This document shows, one piece after another, positions 38,027-46,417 of a stretch of DNA of 64,000 nucleotides; the first letter of the stretch is position 1; each line of letters begins with the position of its first letter. Source of the DNA: Aestuariibaculum marinum (GTDB taxonomy: Bacteria; Bacteroidota; Bacteroidia; Flavobacteriales; Flavobacteriaceae); assembly GCF_014596975.1 (NCBI RefSeq), contig NZ_JACVXD010000005.1, positions 184,893 through 248,892 on the forward strand, written 5' to 3'. The notes under the pieces were generated by a model that did not search any database, was not told the origin of the DNA, and worked only from the letters and a program-made list of their open reading frames with translations. The position numbers and the translations under genes are program-made.

Positions 38027-38034
38027 CAAATGTA
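38027..38034 (-). promoter_or_regulatory. -7 element for the T9SS cargo gene
   Basis: Minus-strand TACATTTG (TAnnTTTG) lies 28 bases upstream of the ATG and inside a 15-base palindrome, TACATTTGAAATGTA, which could also be a regulator site. Confidence 0.5.
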
Positions 38035-38112
38035 GGAAAAATAAATTTTATGTAGGAGTTATGAAAAATAAATTTTGATCATCAGCATGTTAAATAAATA
38101 TTATTTTTAGAT

Positions 38113-38143
38113 AAAAAAAGCCCGACCATTTGGTCGGGCTTTT
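38113..38143 (-). terminator. Terminator of the ompA-like gene
   Basis: AAAGCCCGACC (38117... including flanking A) pairs perfectly with GGTCGGGCTTT around loop ATTT; minus-strand transcription runs into seven T. Member of the same hairpin group as those at 36841, 52045 and 56111. Confidence 0.88.
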
Positions 38144-38165
38144 CAATGTTATGTTAGAAAACGGA

Positions 38166-39005
38166 TTAGTTACCAGCTTCTAAGTTTTTCATTTCTTTTT
38201 CGATCATATCGTAGAACTGATCGATTTTTGGTAATACTAAGATACGAGTACGACGGTTTCTAGCTCTGTTCTCAGCAGTGTTGTTTTCTACTAATGGCAC
38301 GTAATCAGCACGCCCAGAAGCTACTAACTGGCTAGGGTTAACACCTAAGTCTTCTAAAACTCTAACAACAGAAGTAGCACGTTTAACACTTAAATCCCAG
38401 TTGTCTAAAATTACACCGTTGCTTTTGTAAGGTACGTTATCAGTGTGTCCTTCAACCATACATTCGAAATCAGGCTTGCTTTGTACAACTTTAGCAACTT
38501 TAGCTAATACATCTTTAGCTTGAGTTGTTACATTGTAGCTACCACTTCTAAATAATAATTTATCTGCGATAGAAATGTAAACCACACCTTTCTCAACGTT
38601 AACTTCGATGTCTGGATCATTAATTCCAACTTCACGTTTTAAGCTAGTAACAAGCGCTAAGGTTACACTGTCTTTCTTAGTAAGAGCATCTTGTAGGCGG
38701 TTGATTTTTAAATCTTTCTCCTTCATGCTTTCTAGAGTCTTCTCGATGTTAGAGGCTCCTTTAGCAGATAAAACCTGTAAGTTTTCGTTATAGCTTCTTA
38801 AATCTGTTACTTGCTCTTCAAGTGCTTTTGCTCTAGCAGAAGCAGAAGCTCTCTCTTCTAAACAAGAGTTTAATTTTACGGTTGCAGAATTTAGTAAATC
38901 TTGAGATTCTTTATATTTTGCTTCAAGATCTGTAAACTGTTTTTTTGATACACATGAACTTAGCACAAGCATCGCTGAAGCGCCAAGTAATAGGACTTTT
39001 CTCAT
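38166..39005 (-). CDS. OmpA-family outer-membrane lipoprotein
   Basis: 279 residues: lipoprotein signal VLLLGASAMLVLSSC (cysteine about 18), a coiled coil (about 25-115), then an OmpA C-terminal peptidoglycan-binding domain with VEGHTDNVPY, LSVKRATSVVRVLEDLGV, SGRADYVPL and ENRARNRRTRI. It links the outer membrane to the cell wall. Own promoter (39041-39072) and terminator. Confidence 0.92.
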   Translation of the reverse strand: MRKVLLLGASAMLVLSSCVSKKQFTDLEAKYKESQDLLNSATVKLNSCLEERASASARAKALEEQVTDLRSYNENLQVLSAKGASNIEKTLESMKEKDLKINRLQDALTKKDSVTLALVTSLKREVGINDPDIEVNVEKGVVYISIADKLLFRSGSYNVTTQAKDVLAKVAKVVQSKPDFECMVEGHTDNVPYKSNGVILDNWDLSVKRATSVVRVLEDLGVNPSQLVASGRADYVPLVENNTAENRARNRRTRILVLPKIDQFYDMIEKEMKNLEAGN

Positions 39006-39040
39006 AATTATTTAAGGATTAATATTTTAAGTTATTACCA

Positions 39041-39072
39041 CAAAAATATGTAAAAAACGGTCGATTTAACAA
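39041..39072 (-). promoter_or_regulatory. Promoter of the ompA-like gene
   Basis: Minus strand TATTTTTG (39041-39048) is an exact -7 match, with TTG (39070-39072) 21 bases upstream as -33. The ATG is 36 bases downstream. Confidence 0.6.
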
Positions 39073-39093
39073 CTTTAAGCAAACTTTTATCAA

Positions 39094-40089
39094 CTATTTT
39101 CCCAGATTTTTGAAGTGTCTTTTTCTATTTACGAAATAATCCATAACAATGGATGTTCGTTCGTAATATTTTACTTTATTTTTTAATTGTTTTCGTTGTT
39201 TTAATAGCTTACTTAAGTGGCCATAAAAACTTAAATGTGCTTTTAAGACAGCTAAAGTATGCTTTGGTTTAATCTCGACAACAAATTTTATGCCAGCAAT
39301 ACCATCTAAAAGTAATCTGACTAAAATTTTTGAAAATATTGGTCCAGTAGCATTTTTTGTAAGCGCATATAAACTGTTTCTAAAATTTAAGTACGTCTTT
39401 TTAGGATTAAGAGTCGTTAGGGTAGCTCCTCCAACATGATAAACCGTTGATGCGCCAACGTATTTAATAGTGTAACCTGAGTTCTTGGCGCGCCAGCATA
39501 AATCAATTTCTTCCATATGCGCAAAGAAGGAGGCGTCGAAGCCTTCTAAATCATTAAAAACCTCCCGCCTTATAAATAAACAAGCACCAGAAGCCCAAAA
39601 TATTTCAGCGGTGTCATTATATTGTCCTGTATCAGACTCAATAGTATCCAATATTCTTCCGCGGCAATAAGGGTAACCGTATTTGTCTATAAAACCACCG
39701 GCAGCACCTGCGTATTCAAACTGAGATTTGTTTTTGTAATCCAGTATTTTTGGCTGAATAATGGTCGTATTGGGTTCTGTGTGAAATATATCTATGATTG
39801 GGGTGAGCCAGTTTTCGGTAACCTCAATATCACTATTTAGCAGGCAGAAGATATCGGCATCAATATGTTTTAGAGCATCATTGTAACCTTTAGCATACCC
39901 ACCATTTTCAATATTCTTTACGATGTTAATTTCAGGATACTTACTACGAACAAACTCTATAGAATTATCGGTTGATGCATTATCAGCGATATAAATGTCT
40001 GATTCCTTAGAAAAAGCTACTACCGAAGGCAAGAACTGTTCCAGAAGTTTTTGTCCATTCCAATTTAATATAACAACAGCTAATTTCAT
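39094..40089 (-). CDS. Family 2 glycosyltransferase
   Basis: 331 residues with the GT2 opening VVILNWNGQKLLEQFLPSV, IADNASTDNS, FCLLNSDIEV (metal-binding Asp), FWASGACLFIRREVF and HMEEIDLCWRAKNSGY. Members transfer sugars to polysaccharides such as O-antigen or cell-wall polymers. A hydrophobic stretch near 235-265 may bind the membrane. Its start overlaps the HsdR-N gene by 4 bases (translational coupling). Confidence 0.9.
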   Translation of the reverse strand: MKLAVVILNWNGQKLLEQFLPSVVAFSKESDIYIADNASTDNSIEFVRSKYPEINIVKNIENGGYAKGYNDALKHIDADIFCLLNSDIEVTENWLTPIIDIFHTEPNTTIIQPKILDYKNKSQFEYAGAAGGFIDKYGYPYCRGRILDTIESDTGQYNDTAEIFWASGACLFIRREVFNDLEGFDASFFAHMEEIDLCWRAKNSGYTIKYVGASTVYHVGGATLTTLNPKKTYLNFRNSLYALTKNATGPIFSKILVRLLLDGIAGIKFVVEIKPKHTLAVLKAHLSFYGHLSKLLKQRKQLKNKVKYYERTSIVMDYFVNRKRHFKNLGK

Positions 40090-40532
40090 AGGCTATAATC
40101 GGGTATGTCTCTTAAAAAATCGTAACGTTCATTAACAAAATCCATTTGACAATAATAATGATTTAATCCATTAGTCACCATTAAATAGGTTGCATTAAGC
40201 ACTTGATTATACTGTGCAATCTGGTCGAAGGTTTGTTGATTTATGGTTATTGAAGGGGCTTTACATTCTACAATAAGATGAATACTTCCGTCTGTGTTAA
40301 AAATAACAATATCGTACCGTTTTTTTAAATCGTTTACAATGAGTTCTTTTTCAATGTTAATTAGCGAGTTAGGATAACCTTTTACCTCCATTAAATACAT
40401 GAGGCAATGTTGTCTTACCCATTCTTCCGGCTGTAAAACCACAAACTTTTTACGAATACAATCGAATATAGAAATTTTATTTTCGCTATTTTTGAGTCGA
40501 AACGAAAACTTTGGAAAATTAAGATCTTGCAA
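40086..40532 (-). CDS. HsdR N-terminal-like (PD-(D/E)xK fold) orphan protein
   Basis: 148 residues; start TTG at 40532 (MQDLNFPKFSFRL). The fold signature is YDIVIFNTDGSIHLIVECKAPS, giving the D...ExK nuclease residues, followed by FDQIAQYNQVLNATYLMVTNG. It corresponds to the N-terminal nuclease domain of type I restriction subunit R, but there is no helicase, HsdM or HsdS nearby, so it is not a restriction system. It overlaps GT2 by 4 bases. The role is unknown; perhaps a repair or replication-linked nuclease. Confidence 0.8.
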   Translation of the reverse strand: MQDLNFPKFSFRLKNSENKISIFDCIRKKFVVLQPEEWVRQHCLMYLMEVKGYPNSLINIEKELIVNDLKKRYDIVIFNTDGSIHLIVECKAPSITINQQTFDQIAQYNQVLNATYLMVTNGLNHYYCQMDFVNERYDFLRDIPDYSL

Positions 40533-40551
40533 TGCTGTTCTTTTATAATTT

Positions 40552-40582
40552 CAAAGTTAATGTACATTAATCAAATACCAAA
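40552..40582 (-). promoter_or_regulatory. Consensus promoter for the HsdR-N/GT2 operon
   Basis: Minus strand: TTTG (40579-40582), 19 bases, then TAACTTTG (40552-40559), a complete match to the Bacteroidetes TTTG-N19-21-TAnnTTTG promoter. The expected start site leaves a leader of only about 12 bases. Confidence 0.75.
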
Positions 40583-40614
40583 TTACCAAGCCAGTTTTTG
40601 GGGTTTTGTATTTA

Positions 40615-40622
40615 TAATTTTG
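40615..40622 (+). promoter_or_regulatory. Candidate -7 element for holA
   Basis: TAATTTTG, 13 bases before the TTG start of holA. TTTG at 40597-40600 is only 14 bases away, shorter than usual for a -33 element. A transcript from here would be almost leaderless. Confidence 0.4.
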
Positions 40623-40635
40623 GATTTTTTCAATT

Positions 40636-41640
40636 TTGGACGACGTAAAACAATTAGTAACAGATATTAAAAACGGGAACCTGAAACCTATTTACTTCTT
40701 AATGGGAGAGGAGCCTTATTATATTGATAGAATTTCTGACTTTATCGAGGAAAATGTTTTAGCTGAAGAAGAACGTGGTTTTAATCAAATGGTGCTTTAT
40801 GGTCGAGATATTACTATTGATGATATTGTAAGTAACGCTAAGCGTTACCCTATGATGGCAGAATATCAGGTGGTAATTGTAAAAGAAGCTCAGGATTTAT
40901 CACGTACAATAGAAAAGTTAGTTGATTATGCTAAAAATCCGCAGCCGTCTACCGTTTTAGTAATTAATTATAAATACAAAACTATTGATAAGCGTAAAAC
41001 GCTTTATAAAACGTTGAAAACTACCGGGGTGATTTATGAAAGTAAAAAGCTTTATGAAAATCAGGTAGCCGATTGGATTCGACGCGTATTAGCTTCTCAG
41101 AAATACAGTATTGAACCAAAGGCAGCTCAGATGTTGGTCGAATTTTTAGGAACTGATTTGAGTAAGATTAATAACGAACTTGAAAAACTGAAAATTATTC
41201 TACCTAATGGAAGTCAGATTACACCTGAGCATATTGAGGAAAATATAGGGATAAGTAAAGACTTCAATAATTTTGAGTTGAGAAAGGCTATTGGCGAACG
41301 TGATGTTATGAAGGCGCATCGTATTGTAAAATACTTTGCTGATAATCCCAAGGATAATCCTATGGTGGTTACAGTGTCGTTGTTGTTTAATTTCTTTTCT
41401 CAGTTATTACACTACCACGGACTTAAAGATAAGTCTCCAAGAAATGTTGCTTCAGCATTAAAAATCAATCCGTATTTTGTGAATGAGTATGTTGCAGCTG
41501 CAAGAAATTACCCAATGCGTCAGGTAAGTAGGGTTGTGGCAACGCTAAGAGATTTTGATGTAAAAAGTAAAGGTGTTGGCGCTTATGCTGTTCCGCAAGG
41601 TGATTTACTGAAAGAATTATTAGTGAAAATACTAGCTTAA
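40636..41640 (+). CDS. holA: DNA polymerase III delta subunit
   Basis: 334 residues from TTG at 40636. An AAA+-like clamp-loader subunit: YFLMGEEPYYIDRISDFIE at the N-terminus, ASQKYSIEPKAAQMLVEFLG near residue 155, and the C-terminal collar domain with NPMVVTVSLLFNFFSQLLHYH. Delta opens the beta sliding clamp. Shares 4 bases with the stop of the convergent YfcC gene. Confidence 0.93.
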   Translation: MDDVKQLVTDIKNGNLKPIYFLMGEEPYYIDRISDFIEENVLAEEERGFNQMVLYGRDITIDDIVSNAKRYPMMAEYQVVIVKEAQDLSRTIEKLVDYAKNPQPSTVLVINYKYKTIDKRKTLYKTLKTTGVIYESKKLYENQVADWIRRVLASQKYSIEPKAAQMLVEFLGTDLSKINNELEKLKIILPNGSQITPEHIEENIGISKDFNNFELRKAIGERDVMKAHRIVKYFADNPKDNPMVVTVSLLFNFFSQLLHYHGLKDKSPRNVASALKINPYFVNEYVAAARNYPMRQVSRVVATLRDFDVKSKGVGAYAVPQGDLLKELLVKILA

Positions 41641-43130
41641 ATATAGACGGCGATGGTTAAAGCGATCATGATAAATATAGTTAAAATGATAACCAAAGGC
41701 GTCACAAACTTCAGCCATTTGTCGTAACCGACTTTTACAATTGCCAGCGACGCTAAAATTAATCCTGTCGGGTTAATAAAAGCAAAAAGCCCCATGCCAT
41801 ATTGATAGGCATTCACAACTAAATCTCGTCCTATTCCCACACCGTCGGCTAAGGGTGAAATTATAGGCATGGTTAGCACTGCCATACCTGAGGATGAAGG
41901 AATAAAGAATGATAGACCTCCAAAAATGTAGAGGAGTGCATTAACAAAAAGACCTTTATTCATACCGTTGGTTGCTGTGCTAGCGTAATACAGCATAGTA
42001 TCACTGATTTGTCCGTCGTCCATAAGCACGGTAATGCCTCTGGCAATTCCTATAATTAAAGCAACACCTAATAAATCACTAGCGCCTTTTACGAAAACAT
42101 CAACAAAAGTGGATTCCTTAATTTTTCCTAATAACCCTATAATTATCGATCCTACAAGGAATACAACGGTCATTTCTAAAAACCACCATCCTTCACTAGA
42201 TACTCCGTAAATCATAACTACAAAACACATGGCAAAAACAAATAGGATAAGACGCAGTCGAGCCGATAAAACAACCGTTGCATTAGTCGTGTTGCCGAAC
42301 ATGTTTTCAATAGATTCTTTCTGATTAAAAATTATAGATTTCGAAGGGTCTTTTTTAACGCGTTGAGCATATCTAATAATATACAATATGCAAATAAGGG
42401 TACCAATTACGAGAATAATAAAGCGAGCTGTTAATCCGGTTGTCCAGTTAATTCCTGCAGCATCTGAAGCAATAATTACACTAAACGGATTAACTGTAGA
42501 ACACATCGTTCCAATAGATGAACCTATATAAATACTAGCCAAGGCAACCATGGCATCGTAATTTGCAGCTAAAAAAATAGGAATAAGAATGGGATAGAAA
42601 GCTATGGTTTCTTCGGCGAGCCCAAAGGTTGTTCCTCCAATTGCAATAAGCATGGTTACGATAATAATTAAGAGGAATTCTTTTCCTTTTAAGGCATGAG
42701 CCAGCCAATTAATACCGGCATCGAAAGCCCCTGTGAAATTCATTACACCAATAAGGCCCCCAATAAATAAAACTAGAAAGATTATATCTGATGCTTCAAT
42801 AATACCTTTAATTGGTGATTGAATGAAGGCTGCCAAACCTTGAGGTGAAGCTTCAACTTCTTTGTAGGTGTTTGGTATACCGATGGGTTTCCAAATATCT
42901 CCATTAGTGAATTTTTCTAATGGAATTTTAATTTGTAACGCATCCAAAGTTTCCTGGCTAGCAGGTAAAGTTGTAGTTTCTTCTAAACTGGTTTTAGTAA
43001 ACGTATTCTCAGAAGTGTTATATGTAAGGGTATCGAATTTTCCTGAAGGCACTAACCATGTGAGTCCCGCAACTAAAGCTGCGATTATTAGTAAAATGGT
43101 CTGAGCCGTTGGGAATTTCAGTTTTTTCAT
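41637..43130 (-). CDS. YfcC/ArcD-like membrane carrier
   Basis: 497 residues with about 12-13 membrane spans and the family features GTTFGLAEETIAFYPILIP (near 168-186), GSSIGTMCSTVNPFS and FFIPSSSGMAVLTMPIISPL. YfcC/ArcD-like proteins exchange or import basic amino acids or carboxylates; the substrate here is unknown. A periplasmic loop spans about residues 30-100. Its start faces ung with 90 bases between. Confidence 0.85.
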   Translation of the reverse strand: MKKLKFPTAQTILLIIAALVAGLTWLVPSGKFDTLTYNTSENTFTKTSLEETTTLPASQETLDALQIKIPLEKFTNGDIWKPIGIPNTYKEVEASPQGLAAFIQSPIKGIIEASDIIFLVLFIGGLIGVMNFTGAFDAGINWLAHALKGKEFLLIIIVTMLIAIGGTTFGLAEETIAFYPILIPIFLAANYDAMVALASIYIGSSIGTMCSTVNPFSVIIASDAAGINWTTGLTARFIILVIGTLICILYIIRYAQRVKKDPSKSIIFNQKESIENMFGNTTNATVVLSARLRLILFVFAMCFVVMIYGVSSEGWWFLEMTVVFLVGSIIIGLLGKIKESTFVDVFVKGASDLLGVALIIGIARGITVLMDDGQISDTMLYYASTATNGMNKGLFVNALLYIFGGLSFFIPSSSGMAVLTMPIISPLADGVGIGRDLVVNAYQYGMGLFAFINPTGLILASLAIVKVGYDKWLKFVTPLVIILTIFIMIALTIAVYI

Positions 43131-43220
43131 TGGTCAGTTTGAAAAATTATAACAGTTTAGTAGTGCAAATTTATTGGGATTAAAGATAGTATTATTTTAT
43201 TTGCATTTTAAAACGTGGTT

Positions 43221-43886
43221 ATGAAATTACGATTGCACGATAGTTGGAAGCCTTATCTGGTAAGTGAATTTAATGAATCTTATTTTACGTCTTTAATTAG
43301 GTTTGTTGAAGAAGAGTATAAATCTGGCACTTGTTTTCCGCCGGAAGATCAAATATTCAATGCATTTAATCATTGTACATTTGGAGCGGTAAAAGTGGTT
43401 ATTATTGGTCAGGATCCTTATCACGATGATGGTCAGGCTAATGGTTTAAGTTTTTCAGTTAATGAGGGGGTAAAACATCCGCCATCATTAGTAAATATTT
43501 TTAAGGAAATAGAGTCAGATTTAGGAATAGCTTATCCTAAGAGTGGAAATTTAGAACGTTGGGCAAATCAGGGGGTGTTATTACTTAATGCGACGCTGAC
43601 AGTAAGAGCACATCAGGCTGGCAGCCATCAAAAAAAAGGATGGGAAACCTTTACAGATACTGTAATAAAAACAATTAGTGAGAATAAGGAACATGTTGTA
43701 TTTCTACTTTGGGGAGGTTATGCTAAAAAGAAAGCAAAGTTGATTGATGCTAAGAAACATACTGTTTTAACAAGTGGACATCCTTCACCTTTAAGTGCTA
43801 ACAGAGGATATTGGTTTGGAAATAGACACTTTAGTCAATCCAATGAAATTTTAAAAGAGTCAGGTGGTCAACCTATAGTTTGGTAG
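43221..43886 (+). CDS. ung: Uracil-DNA glycosylase family 1
   Basis: 222 residues from ATG at 43221 (MKLRLHDSWKPYL); a GTG six bases upstream is less likely. Motifs: GQDPYHDDGQANGLSFSV with the catalytic Asp, and HPSPLSANRGYWFGNRHFS (leucine loop and His). It removes uracil from DNA. Followed by a long hairpin terminator. Confidence 0.95.
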   Translation: MKLRLHDSWKPYLVSEFNESYFTSLIRFVEEEYKSGTCFPPEDQIFNAFNHCTFGAVKVVIIGQDPYHDDGQANGLSFSVNEGVKHPPSLVNIFKEIESDLGIAYPKSGNLERWANQGVLLLNATLTVRAHQAGSHQKKGWETFTDTVIKTISENKEHVVFLLWGGYAKKKAKLIDAKKHTVLTSGHPSPLSANRGYWFGNRHFSQSNEILKESGGQPIVW

Positions 43887-43903
43887 TAAAACCACTTTGC
43901 AAA

Positions 43904-43950
43904 TAAAAAAGTGTAACCCTTATGAAATTTCATAAAAGTTACACTTTCAT
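43904..43950. terminator. Long hairpin terminator after ung
   Basis: AAAAAGTGTAAC pairs with GTTACACTTT, and the interior contains the palindrome TTATGAAATTTCATAA, giving an interrupted stem about 38 bases long, ending in TTTCATTTT. Confidence 0.75.
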
Positions 43951-43995
43951 TTTGTTGAACACCATAATAAAGTTGCTTTTACAGTAAAACTTTAA

Positions 43996-44169
43996 TTAAC
44001 TACCAGTAGGAGCTAATGCTTGTTCTTGATCTAAAGATATTTCAGATCGAATAATAACAGGCATTTTGTTCACTTTGGTTTGCTTTGGGGTTTTGTTGCA
44101 ACTAAATTTTAAGAGTAAAAAGTTTACGATTACAAGAAATGTAACACAAAGAGTAATAGTCACTAACAT
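43996..44169 (-). CDS. 57-residue single-span membrane protein
   Basis: ATG at 44169 to TAA at 43996. A hydrophobic segment (LVTITLCVTFLVIVNFLLLKF, about residues 2-21 plus flank) is followed by a positively charged KFSCNKTPKQTKVNK and a hydrophilic tail ending LAPTGS, so the N-terminus would be in the membrane with the tail in the cytoplasm by the positive-inside rule. The frame is clean, coding-like, and preceded by an exact -7 element (44253-44260). I recall short Flavobacteriaceae proteins of this type, but no function is known. Confidence 0.65.
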   Translation of the reverse strand: MLVTITLCVTFLVIVNFLLLKFSCNKTPKQTKVNKMPVIIRSEISLDQEQALAPTGS

Positions 44170-44252
44170 AGGCAATTGGGTTTGGAATTAACGACAAGAT
44201 AAATAAAACATAGCTAAAGCGTGTTATTTTATCGTTAAGTGTTAAACTAGAG

Positions 44253-44260
44253 CAAATTTA
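44253..44260 (-). promoter_or_regulatory. -7 element for the 57-residue protein
   Basis: Minus-strand TAAATTTG (TAnnTTTG), with TTGG 19 bases upstream. Leader of about 80 bases to the ATG at 44169. Confidence 0.5.
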
Positions 44261-44606
44261 CTCATTAAAGGACTACAAACCAATACGCAGTTCTACTTAT
44301 TTTGATATTCGGAAAATTCTGTTAATATTTTAATTTATTTGTTTTTTAAATCGGTTTGTTTTGGTTTTTTCTTATCAAAATTTAAATAATTCAGAAAATT
44401 TGATTTCTTTTAGTTTTTAATTCTTACATAAAAATGTAGTTCTATTTGATGTTTTAAGGTAGTTTTAGTATTACAATTAAAGTAAATTGTTGTGTTATGT
44501 TTTGAAAACGTGTGTGTTACTGTTTTTGTGATGATGAATTAATAAAAACACGATTTGTTAAAAGTGATTTTTAAAAACGAAATAAGGGTATTAACGAAAT
44601 ATAATT

Positions 44607-44614
44607 TATTTTTG
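44607..44614 (+). promoter_or_regulatory. -7 element of the menaquinone operon
   Basis: TATTTTTG, exact TAnnTTTG, 13 bases upstream of the first menB ATG, implying a very short leader. No convincing -33 TTTG. Confidence 0.5.
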
Positions 44615-44627
44615 GCTAAAATATAAA

Positions 44628-45470
44628 ATGATGGAGCAAATAGATTGGAAAGTTGCCAAAGAATACGAAGATATAACCTATAAAAAATGTAATGGTGTTG
44701 CCAGAATAGCGTTTAACAGACCTAATGTGCGTAACGCTTTTAGACCAAAAACCACTAGTGAGTTATATGATGCTTTTTATGATGCTAATGAAGATGTTAA
44801 CATTGGTGTTGTATTATTGTCTGCCGAAGGACCATCTACAAAAGATGGTATCTGGAGTTTTTGTTCAGGGGGAGACCAGAAGGCCAGAGGACATCAGGGC
44901 TATGTAGGTGAAGATGGATATCACCGTTTAAATATTTTAGAAGTTCAACGTTTAATTCGTTTTATGCCTAAGGCTGTTATTGCGGTGGTTCCGGGTTGGG
45001 CTGTTGGTGGAGGCCATAGTTTACATGTGGTTTGTGATTTAACTTTAGCTAGTAAAGAACATGCTATTTTTAAACAAACCGATGCAGATGTTACCAGTTT
45101 TGATGGAGGCTATGGGTCAGCTTATTTGGCGAAAATGGTAGGACAGAAAAAGGCTCGTGAAATCTTCTTTTTAGGGCGTAATTATTCTGCTCAGGAAGCT
45201 TATGAAATGGGTATGGTTAATGCCGTAATCCCTCATAACGAATTAGAATCTACCGCCTATGAATGGGCTCAGGAAATATTGGCTAAATCACCAACATCGA
45301 TAAAAATGTTGAAGTTCGCTATGAATTTAACCGATGATGGTATGGTTGGTCAGCAGGTGTTTGCCGGAGAAGCAACGCGTTTAGCTTATATGACCGATGA
45401 GGCTGTTGAGGGACGAAATGCTTTCCTTGAAAAACGTAAGCCTAATTTTGCTAAAAAATGGATTCCATAA
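44628..45470 (+). CDS. menB: 1,4-Dihydroxy-2-naphthoyl-CoA synthase
   Basis: 280 residues of the crotonase superfamily. It cyclises o-succinylbenzoyl-CoA. MenB signatures: RPNVRNAFRPKT, FCSGGDQKARG, PGWAVGGGHSLH, QTDADVTSFDGGYGSAYLA and the C-terminal RNAFLEKRKPNFAKKW..P. Two ATG codons in tandem (44628 and 44631) could start it. First gene of the menaquinone cluster; menA follows after one base. Confidence 0.96.
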   Translation: MMEQIDWKVAKEYEDITYKKCNGVARIAFNRPNVRNAFRPKTTSELYDAFYDANEDVNIGVVLLSAEGPSTKDGIWSFCSGGDQKARGHQGYVGEDGYHRLNILEVQRLIRFMPKAVIAVVPGWAVGGGHSLHVVCDLTLASKEHAIFKQTDADVTSFDGGYGSAYLAKMVGQKKAREIFFLGRNYSAQEAYEMGMVNAVIPHNELESTAYEWAQEILAKSPTSIKMLKFAMNLTDDGMVGQQVFAGEATRLAYMTDEAVEGRNAFLEKRKPNFAKKWIP

Positions 45471-45471
45471 T

Positions 45472-46374
45472 ATGAAGAATATTTCTGTTTGGATTTCAGC
45501 TATGCGTTTACGAACGCTGCCTTTATCAATTTCCGGAATTATATTAGCGTCTTGTTTGGCGGCTTATAACGGGTATTTCAATTGGTTAATTTTTAGCTTA
45601 GCAATATTAACAACTTTGAGTTTTCAAATCCTTTCAAACCTGGCTAACGATTATGGTGATGGTGTAAAGGGAACTGATAATAAAGATAGAATAGGTCCCG
45701 ATCGTGCCATTCAATCAGGAGTGATTTCTCCGGATCAAATGTTTAATGCTATAAAATTAAATGTGCTAATTTCAATAGGATTAGCGTTCTTTTTAATTTT
45801 TGTATCGTTTGGTGTGAATCACTTTTTACTAACCTTATTATTCTTTGTTTTAGGAATTGCCAGTGTTATTGCAGCAGTTAAATATACGGTAGGAAATAAT
45901 GCCTATGGATACAAAGGGTTAGGAGATATTTATGTCTTTATATTTTTCGGACTAATTAGTGTTATAGGTTGTTATGTATTGTATGCCAAAACTATTGATC
46001 ATGTGGTGTTTTTACCAGCCATTACAGTTGGTATGTTAAGTGCTGCAGTACTAAACCTTAACAATATGCGCGATATCGAGTCTGATGTTAAATCGAATAA
46101 AATTACTTTAGCGGTTAAGCTGGGCATTGCCAATGCAAAAAAGTATCAACTGTTTCTTGTTGGAGGGGCAATTGTATTATCAGCTTTATTCGGAATTTTA
46201 TATTTCACCTCGATATTCAATCTGATATTTTTTGTCGCTTACATTCCTTTAATCCTTCATATAAAAACGATATTAACCAATAAAGATTCAAAATTATTGG
46301 ATCCGGAATTAAAGAAGGTGGCACTAACAACAGTGTTGTTGGCGGTATTAATGGGGATTGGACATTTGTTATAG
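45472..46374 (+). CDS. menA: 1,4-Dihydroxy-2-naphthoate polyprenyltransferase
   Basis: A 300-residue UbiA-family integral membrane enzyme that attaches the isoprenoid tail. Start ATG at 45472 (MKNISVWISAMRLRTLPLS); the open frame reaches 25 codons into menB but that part is out-of-frame coding sequence. The first Asp-rich motif is NDYGDGVKGTDN (about 60-71), the second is NLNNMRDIESD (about 183-193). About eight membrane spans. Confidence 0.94.
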   Translation: MKNISVWISAMRLRTLPLSISGIILASCLAAYNGYFNWLIFSLAILTTLSFQILSNLANDYGDGVKGTDNKDRIGPDRAIQSGVISPDQMFNAIKLNVLISIGLAFFLIFVSFGVNHFLLTLLFFVLGIASVIAAVKYTVGNNAYGYKGLGDIYVFIFFGLISVIGCYVLYAKTIDHVVFLPAITVGMLSAAVLNLNNMRDIESDVKSNKITLAVKLGIANAKKYQLFLVGGAIVLSALFGILYFTSIFNLIFFVAYIPLILHIKTILTNKDSKLLDPELKKVALTTVLLAVLMGIGHLL

Positions 46375-46417
46375 ATTTTTCGTATTTTTCTGTATTCAAT
46401 TTTTAAGATTATAAAAG

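Larger units (their letters stand above)
44170..44627. other. AT-rich intergenic region before the men genes
   Basis: A 458-base region with two candidate promoters, one leftward (44253-44260) and one rightward (44607-44614). No coding frame longer than a few codons with a plausible start was seen, and no RNA gene recognised. The middle (44320-44480) is nearly all A and T. Confidence 0.5.

Noticed and set aside
40086..40532. Type I restriction-modification system
   Set aside because: Only a short HsdR-N-like protein is present; no hsdM, hsdS or helicase domain.
44170..44627. tRNA or riboswitch in the gap before menB
   Set aside because: No cloverleaf, no GC-rich conserved blocks; sequence is mostly A and T.
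45397..45471. Upstream extension of menA into menB
   Set aside because: Out-of-frame reading of menB; the UbiA-family start is at 45472.
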